Source: an uncultured Pseudomonadota bacterium
GTDB taxonomy: Bacteria > Pseudomonadota > Gammaproteobacteria > Burkholderiales > Methylophilaceae
DNA: 21,087 nucleotides
Assembly: GCA_903854305.1 (NCBI GenBank)
Contig: CAINWC010000152.1
Span: 1-21,087 of the forward strand
Reading direction: 5' to 3'
The translations under genes and the position numbers were made by a program. Of the stretch, positions 8,389 to 16,100 are shown one piece after another (the first letter of the stretch is position 1; each line of letters opens with the position of its first letter). Under the pieces are notes generated by a model. The model was not told where the DNA came from. It searched no databases and saw only the letters and a list, made by a program, of their open reading frames with translations.

Positions 8389-8916
8389 TTAGCATGCGCG
8401 CGGGCTAGAACCAGCCGTCAAATTAGGGTCGCACACTTGCGTTTTTCCACCAGCACCTATCGTTACCCTTAAGTCCATATCGGCGCCAGTGGCTGTAAAA
8501 TCTACTTTAGCCACTGGTGAGATACCCACTATGCTTCCCAAACTATTAAAAGTAACGGCAGTTGCCGCAACGTTTGCAGAATCAACGGCAGTCAGTGTTA
8601 CGTCTCCTGAGCCCTCTTTGCTCGCCCTAGACTCAATCACCGTGCCATCTGAAACTTGCGTGATACTCCATGACGTTCCAGCACCCAACGCAAAAGCTAC
8701 AGTTGTATTTCGATTGATTGCCTCCGCCCTTGCTTTTGCCAAACCATTTGAAACAGACTCAGCTGCATTACGAATTTGCGAATTTTTAATCATCGCCTGA
8801 AAACTCGGCACTGCAATTGCCAAAAGAATAGTAAGCACGGCTAAAGCGACCATTATCTCAATTAAGGTAAAGCCACGTTGATTTTGCCTAAATTTCATCT
8901 TAGTTTTCATTAACAT
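8389..8916 (-). CDS. fimT: Pseudopilin, FimT/GspH family
   Basis: This is a minor pilin of the FimT/FimU (GspH-like) family, a component of the type IV pilus initiation complex; some FimT proteins bind DNA during natural transformation. The prepilin site is G15 before F16 in RGFTLIEIMVALAVLTILLAIAV, abbreviated here, with Glu at mature position 5. The region SQIRNAAESVSNGLAKARAE after the helix is typical of GspH. I chose ATG 8916, which has AAGGTGG just upstream; ATG 8910 shares its A with the pilE stop (TAATG) and is also possible. A longer frame to 8943 lies inside pilE and is less likely. From 8916 the product has 175 residues. Confidence 0.86.
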   Translation of the reverse strand: MLMKTKMKFRQNQRGFTLIEIMVALAVLTILLAIAVPSFQAMIKNSQIRNAAESVSNGLAKARAEAINRNTTVAFALGAGTSWSITQVSDGTVIESRASKEGSGDVTLTAVDSANVAATAVTFNSLGSIVGISPVAKVDFTATGADMDLRVTIGAGGKTQVCDPNLTAGSSPRAC

Positions 8917-9416
8917 GTACCACCTTTTGAGGTTAGCCAGCAACCAACGCTTGTGCTGCTGTCAAACTTAGATGTCTTAGCATTGCTTTGATCGATCGTA
9001 AATTCAAAGTTATCTACATCCTGACCTGCAACTGGCGTCGCTGTAATCGTGTAAACGGTTGCAGTTGCGGCGGTAGTACACGAATATGTAAAATATTTAA
9101 CACTGCCGTTAGGTGTACACCAAGGAGTCCCCACATAAGTTTTGTTATCTTGATAAAATTGCTCCATTTTCACCTTTAAATCCGCTAGGGTAGTGGTAGC
9201 CTCAACTGCCTTGCCGCGCCGCACATAATTGGTGTAATTTGGCAAAGCAATCGCTACCAAAATGCCGATGATGGCAACTACTATCATTAGCTCTATTAGC
9301 GTAAAGCCTTTAGGCTGAATACACTTTTTACTTTGACTATATTGCATACGACTTTTCAATGGCTTAGCCATTAGAAAATCGGAGTGCCTGTGTTGCAAAC
9401 TAGCTAAGGTACACAT
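8910..9416 (-). CDS. pilE: Type IV pilin, PilE-like
   Basis: This is a type IVa pilin. The mature N-terminus FTLIELMIVVAIIGILVAIALP follows G37 (mature F38), with Glu at position 5. The sequence after it (YVRRGKAVEATTTLADLKVKMEQ, abbreviated) resembles the betaproteobacterial minor pilins called PilE or ComP-like. C-terminal cysteines fit a pilin D-loop. ATG 9416 has a strong AAGGGGAAG at 9429-9421, which argues for it although the leader would be 37 residues; ATGs at 9371 and 9347 would give shorter leaders but have poor ribosome sites. It is the first gene of the operon. Whether it is the major or a minor pilin cannot be told from sequence. Confidence 0.85.
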   Translation of the reverse strand: MCTLASLQHRHSDFLMAKPLKSRMQYSQSKKCIQPKGFTLIELMIVVAIIGILVAIALPNYTNYVRRGKAVEATTTLADLKVKMEQFYQDNKTYVGTPWCTPNGSVKYFTYSCTTAATATVYTITATPVAGQDVDNFEFTIDQSNAKTSKFDSSTSVGCWLTSKGGTC

Positions 9417-9477
9417 TTTACTTCCCCTTTTTACTTACATGCATCATGCGCAGGCTTATCGTCAATGTCTAGTTGCA

Positions 9478-9490
9478 ACCGATAATCGGT
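9478..9490. promoter_or_regulatory. Palindrome upstream of pilE
   Basis: The sequence accgat-a-atcggt is a perfect 6-bp inverted repeat around one base, 62 bp upstream of the pilE start codon. Its size and place suit a dimeric regulator site, but no regulator is identifiable and a 13-bp palindrome can arise by chance. Confidence 0.3.
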
Positions 9491-9619
9491 AAAAATAATC
9501 TGATAAACGGCCTATTGTTGTTAATCTTGCTAACTATTTGATAAAAGCATCGCTTCAAATAAAATCGGGCCAAATAAACCTCGGTAAACCTTTATGTTAA
9601 AATCATGCTGAAACGTACT

Positions 9620-9641
9620 CATGATACGCATTAGGATCATG
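9620..9641. promoter_or_regulatory. Inverted and direct repeat upstream of lptM
   Basis: CATGAT and ATCATG face each other across 10 bases. The right half is part of ATCATGCTG (9636-9644), which also occurs at 9602-9610. The cluster lies about 90-130 bp before the lptM start and could be an operator. Support is by pattern only. Confidence 0.25.
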
Positions 9642-9732
9642 CTGCTTTTTCCTATACGATATTTAAGCAATCTGCGTTTGAATTTTAGCGCAATTTAAAT
9701 ATTGCTTTTTAAATAATACAAGGCCTTAATTT

Positions 9733-9861
9733 ATGCAAAAAAATACTGTTCGCATATTATTACTTTTAGCGATTTGCTTTGTATTCAATAGCTGCGGCAC
9801 TAAAGGGCCGTTGTATATGCCAGAGAAGCAATATCCTCAAGATGCGCCTGCAAAAAACTAG
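9733..9861 (+). CDS. lptM: Small LptM-like outer-membrane lipoprotein
   Basis: This short 42-residue gene encodes a lipoprotein precursor: basic start, hydrophobic core (residues 8-18) and a lipobox ending at Cys21 (FNSC). The mature part starts CGTKGPLY, the hallmark of the LptM (formerly YifL) family. In Escherichia coli LptM helps mature the LPS translocon LptD-LptE in the outer membrane. The location just upstream of lysA, here with 38 bp between, is a common arrangement for this family. The ATG has AAGG about 9 nt upstream. The product is short, but the motif and context make the call solid. Confidence 0.85.
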   Translation: MQKNTVRILLLLAICFVFNSCGTKGPLYMPEKQYPQDAPAKN

Positions 9862-9899
9862 ACTTCCTAACATTTACCATAAAATTATAAGTTGCCACC

Positions 9900-11156
9900 G
9901 TGACCTCCTTTACGCTTAAAAACGATATCCTACACACTGAAAACGTAGCCCTTAACCAAATTGCAACTGAATTTGGTACGCCTTGTTATGTCTATTCAAA
10001 ATCTGCGCTTACGCAAGCTTTTGAGCGCTTTAATGCCGGCTTTGCAAACACTAATCACCTAGTGTGCTTTGCGGTAAAGTCTAACCCTAGCCTTGCCATT
10101 TTGAATTTGTTTGCTAAGCTTGGTGCGGGCTTTGATATTGTGTCCGGCGGCGAACTAGCACGTGTATTAGCCGCGGGTGGTGATCCTAAAAAAGTGGTGT
10201 TCTCCGGTGTAGGTAAAACTGAGCTTGAAATGCAGGCTGCGCTTAATACAGGCATTTTTTGCTTTAATGTGGAATCCGCCAGTGAATTAACACGCCTCAA
10301 TAAAGTGGCAGGTGAAGTGGGTAAAGTTGCGCCAATTTCGCTACGTGTTAACCCGAATGTAGATGCAAAAACGCATCCTTACATTTCCACAGGCTTAAAG
10401 AATAATAAATTTGGTGTGGCGTATGAAGATGCGCTTAATATTTACCTGCAAGCAGCGGCTATGCCCAACATTGCCATACACGGCGTTGATTGCCATATCG
10501 GCTCACAAATTACCGAGCTATCGCCATTTTTAGATGCTTTTGATCGCGTGTTGTTGCTGGTAGATGCGCTGGAAAAACATGGCATTACTATTCAGCACAT
10601 TGATGCTGGTGGCGGCATTGGTATTTGCTATAGCGATGAAACACCGCCTGAATTTAATGCCTATGCCGCGGCGATGCTCGCAAAATTAGGCAACCGCGAT
10701 ATCAAACTGGTATTTGAGCCAGGCCGCGCATTGGTAGGCAATGCGGGTGTTTTATTGACCAAAGTAGAATATATCAAACACACTGAAGCGAAAAACTTTG
10801 CCATTGTAGATGCTGCGATGAACGATCTGATGCGCCCCGCACTTTATGATGCTTACCATGACATTAAAGCGGTGCAGCCACGCAATGACCAGTCCAGTGC
10901 GCTCGCTTATGAGATCGTAGGGCCGGTATGCGAAAGTGGCGACTTTTTAGGTCACGATAGAACGCTGGCATTAGCCGAGGGTGATTTGCTGGCCATTATG
11001 TCCGCTGGCGCTTATGGCATGAGCATGGCGAGCAACTACAACACAAGGCCACGTGCGGCTGAGGTGATGGTTGATGGCGACCAATGCCATGTGATTAGAA
11101 AACGCGAACGCATTGCAGATTTATTCGCTTTAGAAGAAGTTTTGCCCGACCTGTAA
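9900..11156 (+). CDS. lysA: Diaminopimelate decarboxylase
   Basis: LysA removes CO2 from meso-diaminopimelate to give L-lysine, the last step of the DAP pathway, using pyridoxal phosphate in the cytoplasm. The 418-residue length is usual. Visible fold III landmarks: the PLP lysine K60 in FAVKSNPS, HIGSQ at 199-203, the phosphate-binding GGGIG at 237-241, EPGR at 273-276, and the active-site Cys344 in GPVCESGD supplied across the dimer. The start is GTG at 9900 with no strong ribosome site, so translation may depend on the upstream lptM. Confidence 0.95.
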   Translation: MTSFTLKNDILHTENVALNQIATEFGTPCYVYSKSALTQAFERFNAGFANTNHLVCFAVKSNPSLAILNLFAKLGAGFDIVSGGELARVLAAGGDPKKVVFSGVGKTELEMQAALNTGIFCFNVESASELTRLNKVAGEVGKVAPISLRVNPNVDAKTHPYISTGLKNNKFGVAYEDALNIYLQAAAMPNIAIHGVDCHIGSQITELSPFLDAFDRVLLLVDALEKHGITIQHIDAGGGIGICYSDETPPEFNAYAAAMLAKLGNRDIKLVFEPGRALVGNAGVLLTKVEYIKHTEAKNFAIVDAAMNDLMRPALYDAYHDIKAVQPRNDQSSALAYEIVGPVCESGDFLGHDRTLALAEGDLLAIMSAGAYGMSMASNYNTRPRAAEVMVDGDQCHVIRKRERIADLFALEEVLPDL

Positions 11157-11184
11157 GTTAATTTCACGACCCCCAAAACAACAG

Positions 11185-11213
11185 TTGCACAGTGATTAAA
11201 CTGAGTGTAAATT
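11185..11213 (+). promoter_or_regulatory. Candidate promoter of the small secreted peptide gene
   Basis: TTGCAC at 11185-11190 and TAAATT at 11208-11213 are separated by 17 bp, matching 3/6 and 4/6 of the sigma-70 consensus. Transcription would begin about 11220, placing the hairpin at 11219-11241 at the extreme 5' end. The match is weak. Confidence 0.25.
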
Positions 11214-11218
11214 ATTGT

Positions 11219-11241
11219 TTAGTAAGACGAAGTCTTACTAA
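11219..11241 (+). other. Hairpin between lysA and the small peptide gene
   Basis: TTAGTAAGAC and its exact reverse complement are separated by a GAA loop, a 10-bp stem. It is 62 bp after the lysA stop and 60 bp before the next ATG. The following bases are only moderately T-rich (cgcacttattttatt), so it could be a weak lysA terminator or a 5' stabilising stem of the next transcript. Confidence 0.45.
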
Positions 11242-11301
11242 CGCACTTATTTTATTAATGCATTTTATATTGCAAGCCTACATTGCAAATAAGGGGAAGA
11301 A

Positions 11302-11442
11302 ATGAGAAAGCTTTTATTAGGTTTACTGTTTGCTTTTGCTGTTAATGCTGTACCTGTTGCTTACGCTGATGAAGCCTTACCAGAAATTTCAGCGGTTGAT
11401 GAACCTGCAATTCCTGCACTAGATGCACCCGCAACTGAATAA
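11302..11442 (+). CDS. Small secreted acidic peptide, unknown function
   Basis: I do not recognise this family. The 46-residue product begins MRKLLLGLLFAFAVNAVPVAYA, given here in two parts: basic start (MRK) and hydrophobic core, ending in a signal peptidase I-type AYA at 20-22. The mature peptide would be about 24 residues, with seven Asp/Glu, four Pro and no Lys or Arg, built of loose Pro-Ala-acidic units (EPAIPALDAPATE at 34-46). A strong AAGGGGAAG at 11291-11299 precedes the ATG, the same ribosome site as in pilE. It stands alone between lysA and purU and ends at a strong terminator. The good signals at both ends argue that it is a real gene. Confidence 0.65.
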   Translation: MRKLLLGLLFAFAVNAVPVAYADEALPEISAVDEPAIPALDAPATE

Positions 11443-11458
11443 ATATGTAAATGTGCAA

Positions 11459-11492
11459 TAAAAAAAGCGAAGTTTAAACTTCGCTTTTTTTA
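11459..11492. terminator. Bidirectional terminator between the small peptide gene and purU
   Basis: The bases form a perfect inverted repeat centred at 11475/11476: aaaaaagcgaagttt joined to its reverse complement, with a run of A on the left and of T on the right. It is 16 bp after the small peptide stop codon and 28 bp past the purU stop. It can serve both convergent genes. Confidence 0.88.
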
Positions 11493-11520
11493 CGCTCTCC
11501 AGCGCCAATCAAAACCAGTA

Positions 11521-12405
11521 TTAGTCAAAAATCACCGTTTTATTTGAATAAAGCAAAATACGGTTTTCTATATGCCAGCGCACCGCTTTTGAAAGTACGA
11601 TTCGCTCTAAATCGCGCCCCTTTTGAATTAAATCTTCCACCTGATCACGGTGTGATATGCGATCAATATCCTGCTCAATAATAGGCCCCTCATCCAGCAC
11701 TTCAGTCACGTAATGACCCGTTGCACCAATTAGCTTAACACCGCGTTCAAAAGCCCTGTGATATGGGCGTGCGCCAATAAACGCTGGTAAAAATGAATGA
11801 TGGATATTGATGATTTGCTTAGGATAGCGCGCAACGAAATCTGGCGATAAAATTTGCATATAACGCGCCAATACAATCAAATCAATGTCATATTCTGCAA
11901 ACAAAGCAAACTGCTGTGCTTCTGCTTCTGCTTTATTATCTTTATTGACTTGAATGTAATGAAAATCAACACCGTAGAATTTTGCCAGCGCTTCAGTCGC
12001 GCGATGGTTGCTAATAATCAGCGGAATATCACACACCAACTCACCATTTTTATGGCGATGCAACAAATCAGCCAAACAATGGTCATACTGCGAAACCATA
12101 ATGGCAACGCGGAATGGTTTTTGTGACAGCTTGAGTTGCCATTCCATATTGAAGCGACTGGCAATTTCTGCAAAATATTGCTCAAAATCAGCGGGCAAGA
12201 GTGAAAAGCCGGCTAGGTCCCACTCAACGCGCATTAAAAATAAGTTATTTTCTGCATCTTGGTGTTGATCTGCGTGCAAGATGTTGGCATCGTGCTGATA
12301 TAAAAAATCAGCAATTGCCGCAACGATACCTTTGCTATCCGGGCAAGTAATCAACAGTGTTGCAGTGTTTTTAATAATGGTGTTTTTAACGGCAGTATTG
12401 TTCAT
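11521..12405 (-). CDS. purU: Formyltetrahydrofolate deformylase
   Basis: PurU hydrolyses 10-formyl-tetrahydrofolate to formate and tetrahydrofolate, balancing one-carbon pools and supplying formate for purine synthesis. From the ATG at 12405 the product has 294 residues, close to the usual size. Residues about 14-90 form an ACT regulatory domain (ATLLITCPDSKGIVAAI). The C-terminal formyltransferase-type domain carries the catalytic Asn200, His202 and Asp238 in NIHHSFLPAF and VLDEGPI. An ATG at 12423 is also possible. A longer frame to 12510 overlaps the divergent ispH start and the candidate promoter, so I reject it. It converges on the small peptide gene across a shared terminator. Confidence 0.93.
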   Translation of the reverse strand: MNNTAVKNTIIKNTATLLITCPDSKGIVAAIADFLYQHDANILHADQHQDAENNLFLMRVEWDLAGFSLLPADFEQYFAEIASRFNMEWQLKLSQKPFRVAIMVSQYDHCLADLLHRHKNGELVCDIPLIISNHRATEALAKFYGVDFHYIQVNKDNKAEAEAQQFALFAEYDIDLIVLARYMQILSPDFVARYPKQIINIHHSFLPAFIGARPYHRAFERGVKLIGATGHYVTEVLDEGPIIEQDIDRISHRDQVEDLIQKGRDLERIVLSKAVRWHIENRILLYSNKTVIFD

Positions 12406-12456
12406 GTTTAAGCGTGCTTGCATTTTTAGCACGTCCGAATTTAGGTTAATATGTGC

Positions 12457-12462
12457 ATTATA
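12457..12462 (-). promoter_or_regulatory. purU: -10 element of the purU promoter
   Basis: On the minus strand these bases read TATAAT, a perfect sigma-70 -10 hexamer. Transcription would start near 12450, leaving a leader of about 25-45 nt before the candidate purU starts. No good -35 box is seen at 16-18 bp; a TTCATT lies at 19 bp. The same 72-bp gap must also hold the ispH promoter. Confidence 0.45.
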
Positions 12463-12495
12463 CCTTGAGTGAATTTTTATGAATGAAAAGTGTGT

Positions 12496-13515
12496 ATGAC
12501 TGATAGTCAATCCCTGATACCCTCGTTAGATATTTTACTGGCAAACCCGCGTGGGTTCTGCGCGGGTGTTGATCGCGCCATCATTATTGTAGAGCAAGCT
12601 TTAGAAAAGTTTGGTGCGCCGATTTATGTGCGTCACGAAGTCGTGCATAACAAGTTTGTTGTGGATGAGTTACGTGCTAAAGGTGCCGTATTTGTTGAAG
12701 AATTAGATGAGATTCCTACCGGCAGTACGGTTATTTTTAGTGCGCACGGCGTCTCAAAAGCGGTACGTGCAGAAGCCGATGCGCGTGGCTTGACTGCCTA
12801 TGACGCAACCTGCCCATTAGTCACTAAAGTACATATTGAAGTGGCTAAGATGCGTGCAGCCGGCATGGAAATCATTATGATTGGCCATAAGGGCCACCCA
12901 GAAGTCGAGGGGACGATGGGTCAAGTTGAGGCGGGTCAAATTGAAGCCGACGAAATAGAAGGCGTACCAGCGGGCAAGGGAATTTATTTGGTAGAAACAC
13001 CTCATGATGTTGCCAGTTTAACCGTTATGGATCCGCTAAAACTAGCCTTTGTGACACAAACAACGCTTTCTATGGATGATGCGGCTTTGGTCATCAATGC
13101 ACTTAAGGCTCGGTTTCCACAAATCAATGCACCAAAAAGTGATGATATTTGTTATGCAACGCAAAATCGCCAAGACGCGATTAAAATCATGGCTAAAGAT
13201 TGTGATTTAGTGATTATCGTCGGCTCGCCTAACAGCTCCAATTCAAATAGATTGCGTGAAGTGGCTGAAAACCAAGGCATTGAGGCTTACATGATTGATA
13301 ACGCAAGTTTTCTTAAACCTGAATGGTTAGTTGGTAAACATAAAATTGGTGTTTCAGCAGGGGCATCGGCACCTGAAATATTGGTTAAGGAAGTGATTAC
13401 AAAATTACAACAACTTGGGGCGAATCAGGTGCAAGAACTTCAAGGCGTGATTGAGAGTGTGGTTTTTCAGCTACCAAGAAATCTTACCAGCGCCAGTAGC
13501 AGCCAAGCAAAGTAG
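12496..13515 (+). CDS. ispH: 4-hydroxy-3-methylbut-2-enyl diphosphate reductase
   Basis: IspH (LytB) is the last enzyme of the MEP pathway. It reduces HMBPP to IPP and DMAPP with an iron-sulfur cluster. From ATG 12496 the product has 339 residues. The three cluster ligands are C22 ([10 protein letters not shown]), C106 (DATCPLVTK) and C219 ([10 protein letters not shown]). The proton-relay Glu137 lies in HPEVEGT, and the substrate-binding SPNSSNSNR at 244-252 is intact. A GTG at 12490 would add two residues; ATG is preferred, with GAAAAG upstream. It heads a plus-strand cluster running through nudB, nadA and the HIT gene, with 10 bp to the next start. Confidence 0.96.
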   Translation: MTDSQSLIPSLDILLANPRGFCAGVDRAIIIVEQALEKFGAPIYVRHEVVHNKFVVDELRAKGAVFVEELDEIPTGSTVIFSAHGVSKAVRAEADARGLTAYDATCPLVTKVHIEVAKMRAAGMEIIMIGHKGHPEVEGTMGQVEAGQIEADEIEGVPAGKGIYLVETPHDVASLTVMDPLKLAFVTQTTLSMDDAALVINALKARFPQINAPKSDDICYATQNRQDAIKIMAKDCDLVIIVGSPNSSNSNRLREVAENQGIEAYMIDNASFLKPEWLVGKHKIGVSAGASAPEILVKEVITKLQQLGANQVQELQGVIESVVFQLPRNLTSASSSQAK

Positions 13516-13525
13516 CGATGCGCCA

Positions 13526-13972
13526 ATGTTCAAAACGCCAATTTCTGCATTAGTTCTTATCCATACAGATGATTTGCAAGTACTTATCATGGAGCGTGCG
13601 GATAAAAAAGGCTTTTGGCAGTCTGTCACCGGTAGTTTAGAGCAAGATGAAACGCCACTACAAGCCGCCATTCGCGAGGTGCAGGAAGAAACTGGCCTTG
13701 ATGCAGCGCAATATACCTTGCAAGATTGGCATGCTACTAATGTCTACGAAATTTACCCGCATTGGCGGTACCGCTACGCGCCAGAAGTAACGCACAATAC
13801 TGAACATTTATTTGGTTTATTGCTGCCCAATATATTGCCGATTAAAATGGCGCCAGATGAACATGTGCAATATGAATGGGTCGATTGGCGAGAGGCCGCT
13901 AAACGTGTTTTTTCATGGACGAACATTGATGCTTTAAGTAAATTAGGTGAACGACACGGGCTAACGCTGTAA
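13526..13972 (+). CDS. nudB: Nudix hydrolase, dihydroneopterin triphosphate diphosphatase-like
   Basis: The 148-residue product has a complete Nudix box at 36-58 (G-x5-E-x7-R-E-V-x-E-E-x-G-L), which binds the metal and cuts a nucleoside diphosphate bond. Length, the N-terminus (KTPISALVLIH) and sequences such as GFWQSVTGSLE match NudB, which removes pyrophosphate from dihydroneopterin triphosphate in folate synthesis. I start at ATG 13526, 10 bp after ispH; a longer frame from inside ispH would add 25 residues with no homology that I recognise. The Nudix call is certain, the NudB substrate is likely but inferred. Confidence 0.85.
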   Translation: MFKTPISALVLIHTDDLQVLIMERADKKGFWQSVTGSLEQDETPLQAAIREVQEETGLDAAQYTLQDWHATNVYEIYPHWRYRYAPEVTHNTEHLFGLLLPNILPIKMAPDEHVQYEWVDWREAAKRVFSWTNIDALSKLGERHGLTL

Positions 13973-14011
13973 ACTATTACATCAAAGTAAGATGACTTAT
14001 TAGACAAATCT

Positions 14012-15133
14012 ATGCAAACAGAAACTAAAGCTATTACAAAAACCATACCGATTAAATTTGAGCGTTTTCAGGCGGCTGACGATGCGGATTGCCAGCGTCG
14101 GATTATTGCTGCAAAACAAAAACTGGGTAAGCGCTTGGTTATTTTAGGCCATCATTATCAAAATGATGGCGTTTATCAGCATGCTGACTACACGGGTGAT
14201 TCACTTAAACTATCGCGCTACACAGAAAACTTAGATGCCGAATATATCGTATTTTTAGGTGTGCACTTCATGGCTGAAGTGGCGGACATATTAAGTCGCC
14301 CAGACCAAATCGCCATTCTGCCAGACCTTGCTGCGGGCTGTTCAATGGCTGATATGGCTAACCTAGCCAAGGTTGAACGTAGCTATCGCGAATTGAACAA
14401 AGTACTTAATTTTGACGAGCAAATCACGCCTGTTACCTATATTAATTCAGCGGCTGACCTCAAAGCCTTTTGCGGTGAACATGGTGGCATTGTCTGCACC
14501 AGCACTAATGCGCCTAAAATCCTTGAATGGAGCTTTAAACAACGTGAAAAAGTATTGTTTTTCCCTGATCAGAATCTAGGCCGCTGGTCTGGCCATAAAA
14601 TTGGTATTCCGCTAGAACAAATGCCGATTTGGGATCCCGATCAGCCGATGGGTGGCTTATCCGAAGAGCAGATTAAAAATGCTAAAATCTTGCTTTGGAA
14701 AGGTCATTGCGCAGTGCATCAAATGTTCCGCTTACAAAATATCACCCAATTCCGTGCAGAACATCCGGATGGATTTGTGATTTCACACCCTGAAGCGCCG
14801 TTTGAAGTGTGCTTACATTCTGATTATGTCGGTTCAACTGAATACATTCTTAAAACAGTGAGCGACGCACCGCCGAACACTAAATGGCTAGTAGGCACAG
14901 AGCTTAACTTGGTGAATCGTTTAGCAGACAACATGAAAGCTGAAGGAAAATTGGTGCAGTTTATGAGCCATGTAGTGTGTGAATGCTCTACGATGGCCAG
15001 AATAGACCCGCAGCATTTAGCTTGGGTATTAGAAAATTTGGTAGAAGGCAAAGTAGTCAACCAAATTAAAGTGCCCGCACATGAAGCAAAACTTGCTAAG
15101 CTGACGTTAGAGCGCATGTTGGCGGCATCATAA
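14012..15133 (+). CDS. nadA: Quinolinate synthase
   Basis: NadA condenses iminoaspartate with dihydroxyacetone phosphate to quinolinate, the NAD precursor, using a [4Fe-4S] cluster. The 373-residue product shows LGHHYQNDGVYQHADYTGDS at 45-64 and the cluster cysteines C110 (AAGCSMADM), C233 (KGHCAVHQ) and C323 or C325 (VVCECSTM). FPDQNLG at 184-190 and HPEAPFEVC at 259-267 are also typical. It lies 39 bp after nudB with no strong ribosome site. Its stop shares a base with the next start (TAATG). nadB and nadC are not in the window. Confidence 0.96.
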   Translation: MQTETKAITKTIPIKFERFQAADDADCQRRIIAAKQKLGKRLVILGHHYQNDGVYQHADYTGDSLKLSRYTENLDAEYIVFLGVHFMAEVADILSRPDQIAILPDLAAGCSMADMANLAKVERSYRELNKVLNFDEQITPVTYINSAADLKAFCGEHGGIVCTSTNAPKILEWSFKQREKVLFFPDQNLGRWSGHKIGIPLEQMPIWDPDQPMGGLSEEQIKNAKILLWKGHCAVHQMFRLQNITQFRAEHPDGFVISHPEAPFEVCLHSDYVGSTEYILKTVSDAPPNTKWLVGTELNLVNRLADNMKAEGKLVQFMSHVVCECSTMARIDPQHLAWVLENLVEGKVVNQIKVPAHEAKLAKLTLERMLAAS

Positions 15134-15579
15134 TGACTGCTAGTCATTGTGCGCTTTGCGTAGTGCCAACGAGTAGCACCGTACTTTTGCAGGATGATTT
15201 TTGTCGCGTGGTATTACTACACGATGTAGATTACCCTGCTTATTGCCGCGTGGAATTATTAGCACACGTGAAAGAAATGACCGATTTACCGCCCCCACAA
15301 CGTGCACGAATGATGAAAACAGTTTTTGCCGTAGAACTGGCGCTCAGAGAGACTTTCAATCCAGATAAAATCAATTTAGCCAGTTTAGGCAACAAAACGC
15401 CCCATATACATTGGCATGTGATTCCACGTTTTGAACATGACAAACATTTTCCTAATTCACACTGGGGTGAGGTCATGCGGGATGGCAAGGCTTTGCCGCT
15501 TGATGAAAACAGCATCAAAACACTGAGAAAAAAAATGACCGAGCATGTACAGTGCGCATTAGATTCAAGCGCGGCCTAA
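15133..15579 (+). CDS. HIT family hydrolase
   Basis: This histidine triad protein has H91-I-H93-W-H95-V, the HxHxH nucleophile motif that splits nucleotide alpha-phosphates such as adenosine phosphoramidates or dinucleoside polyphosphates. An N-terminal C6-x2-C9 is a possible zinc site, as seen in some Hint-like proteins. It is 148 residues long, as expected. It starts on the last base of nadA (TAATG), so the two are translationally coupled. The substrate is unknown. The stop is only 4 bp from the convergent ferredoxin stop. Confidence 0.88.
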   Translation: MTASHCALCVVPTSSTVLLQDDFCRVVLLHDVDYPAYCRVELLAHVKEMTDLPPPQRARMMKTVFAVELALRETFNPDKINLASLGNKTPHIHWHVIPRFEHDKHFPNSHWGEVMRDGKALPLDENSIKTLRKKMTEHVQCALDSSAA

Positions 15580-15583
15580 CAGG

Positions 15584-15895
15584 CTAAATCACTAGCCGCT
15601 CTACCACTTTTCCGTTAACTAAGTGGCTGTCGATAATTTCATCAATATCGTCATTGTCAACAAAGGTGTACCAAATAGCTTGCGGATAAACCACTAACAA
15701 CGGCCCTTCTCCGCAGCGATCAAAACAGCCAGCGCGATTAATGCGCACTTTATCCTGACCATTCAAACCTAATTTTTTGACACGCGCTTTCATGTGATCA
15801 AACGCAGCTTGTGCGCCTTTATCCATACAGCAGGATGCGCCATCTTCGCGCTGGTTTAGGCAGAAAAATACATGGTGTTGAAAGTAATTGGTCAT
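15584..15895 (-). CDS. Thioredoxin-like [2Fe-2S] ferredoxin
   Basis: The 103-residue product matches the thioredoxin-fold [2Fe-2S] ferredoxin family. It has C12 in FFCLNQR, C22 and C23 in GASCC, C57 and C61 in RAGCFDRCGEGP, and LLVVYPQAIWYTFV at 66-79. Such proteins are thought to be small electron carriers; no partner is fixed by its neighbours. It has its own upstream gap of 205 bp toward tonB and converges on the HIT gene with 4 bp between stop codons. No terminator separates them. Confidence 0.85.
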   Translation of the reverse strand: MTNYFQHHVFFCLNQREDGASCCMDKGAQAAFDHMKARVKKLGLNGQDKVRINRAGCFDRCGEGPLLVVYPQAIWYTFVDNDDIDEIIDSHLVNGKVVERLVI

Positions 15896-16100
15896 TTTAA
15901 TTTTCTTGGTAATTTAAGTAACGCGGGAGTTATCACTCATAAAATCAATGCTGCTTCAAAATAGTTACGGCTAGAAAGTCGCAGATTAAACTCATCGCCA
16001 TGGCTAGGATGTCTTTATGCACGTCATTTGAGTGCAGACAGTACGAGATTAGTACGGCAAGTGAAAATAACGCCGCAGAAAGACATCATAGTAATGACGC

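Larger units (their letters stand above)
9417..9732. other. Divergent intergenic region, pilE / lptM
   Basis: This AT-rich stretch must carry the promoters of the pilus operon (leftward) and of lptM-lysA (rightward). I see no convincing sigma-70 or sigma-54 promoter on either strand. It holds a perfect palindrome at 9478-9490, an inverted repeat CATGAT-N10-ATCATG at 9620-9641, a 9-base direct repeat ATCATGCTG at 9602-9610 and 9636-9644, and a small inverted repeat at 9689-9704. No small ORF with a good ribosome site was found. Confidence 0.5.

Noticed and set aside
8917..8943. Longer fimT frame starting at 8943 inside pilE
   Set aside because: ATG 8916 has a better ribosome site, and the extra residues are read from the pilE coding region.
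12406..12510. Longer purU frame starting at 12510
   Set aside because: It would overlap the divergent ispH start and the TATAAT element, and adds 35 residues not typical of PurU.
13451..13525. Longer Nudix frame starting inside ispH
   Set aside because: The added 25 residues look like a shadow of ispH; ATG 13526 gives the normal NudB length and N-terminus.
16012..16097. Short inverted pairs GATGTCTTT/AAAGACATC and CGTCATT/AATGACG in the ferredoxin-tonB gap
   Set aside because: The pairs are interleaved rather than nested and far apart, so no single stable hairpin forms; no tRNA or known RNA fits the region.
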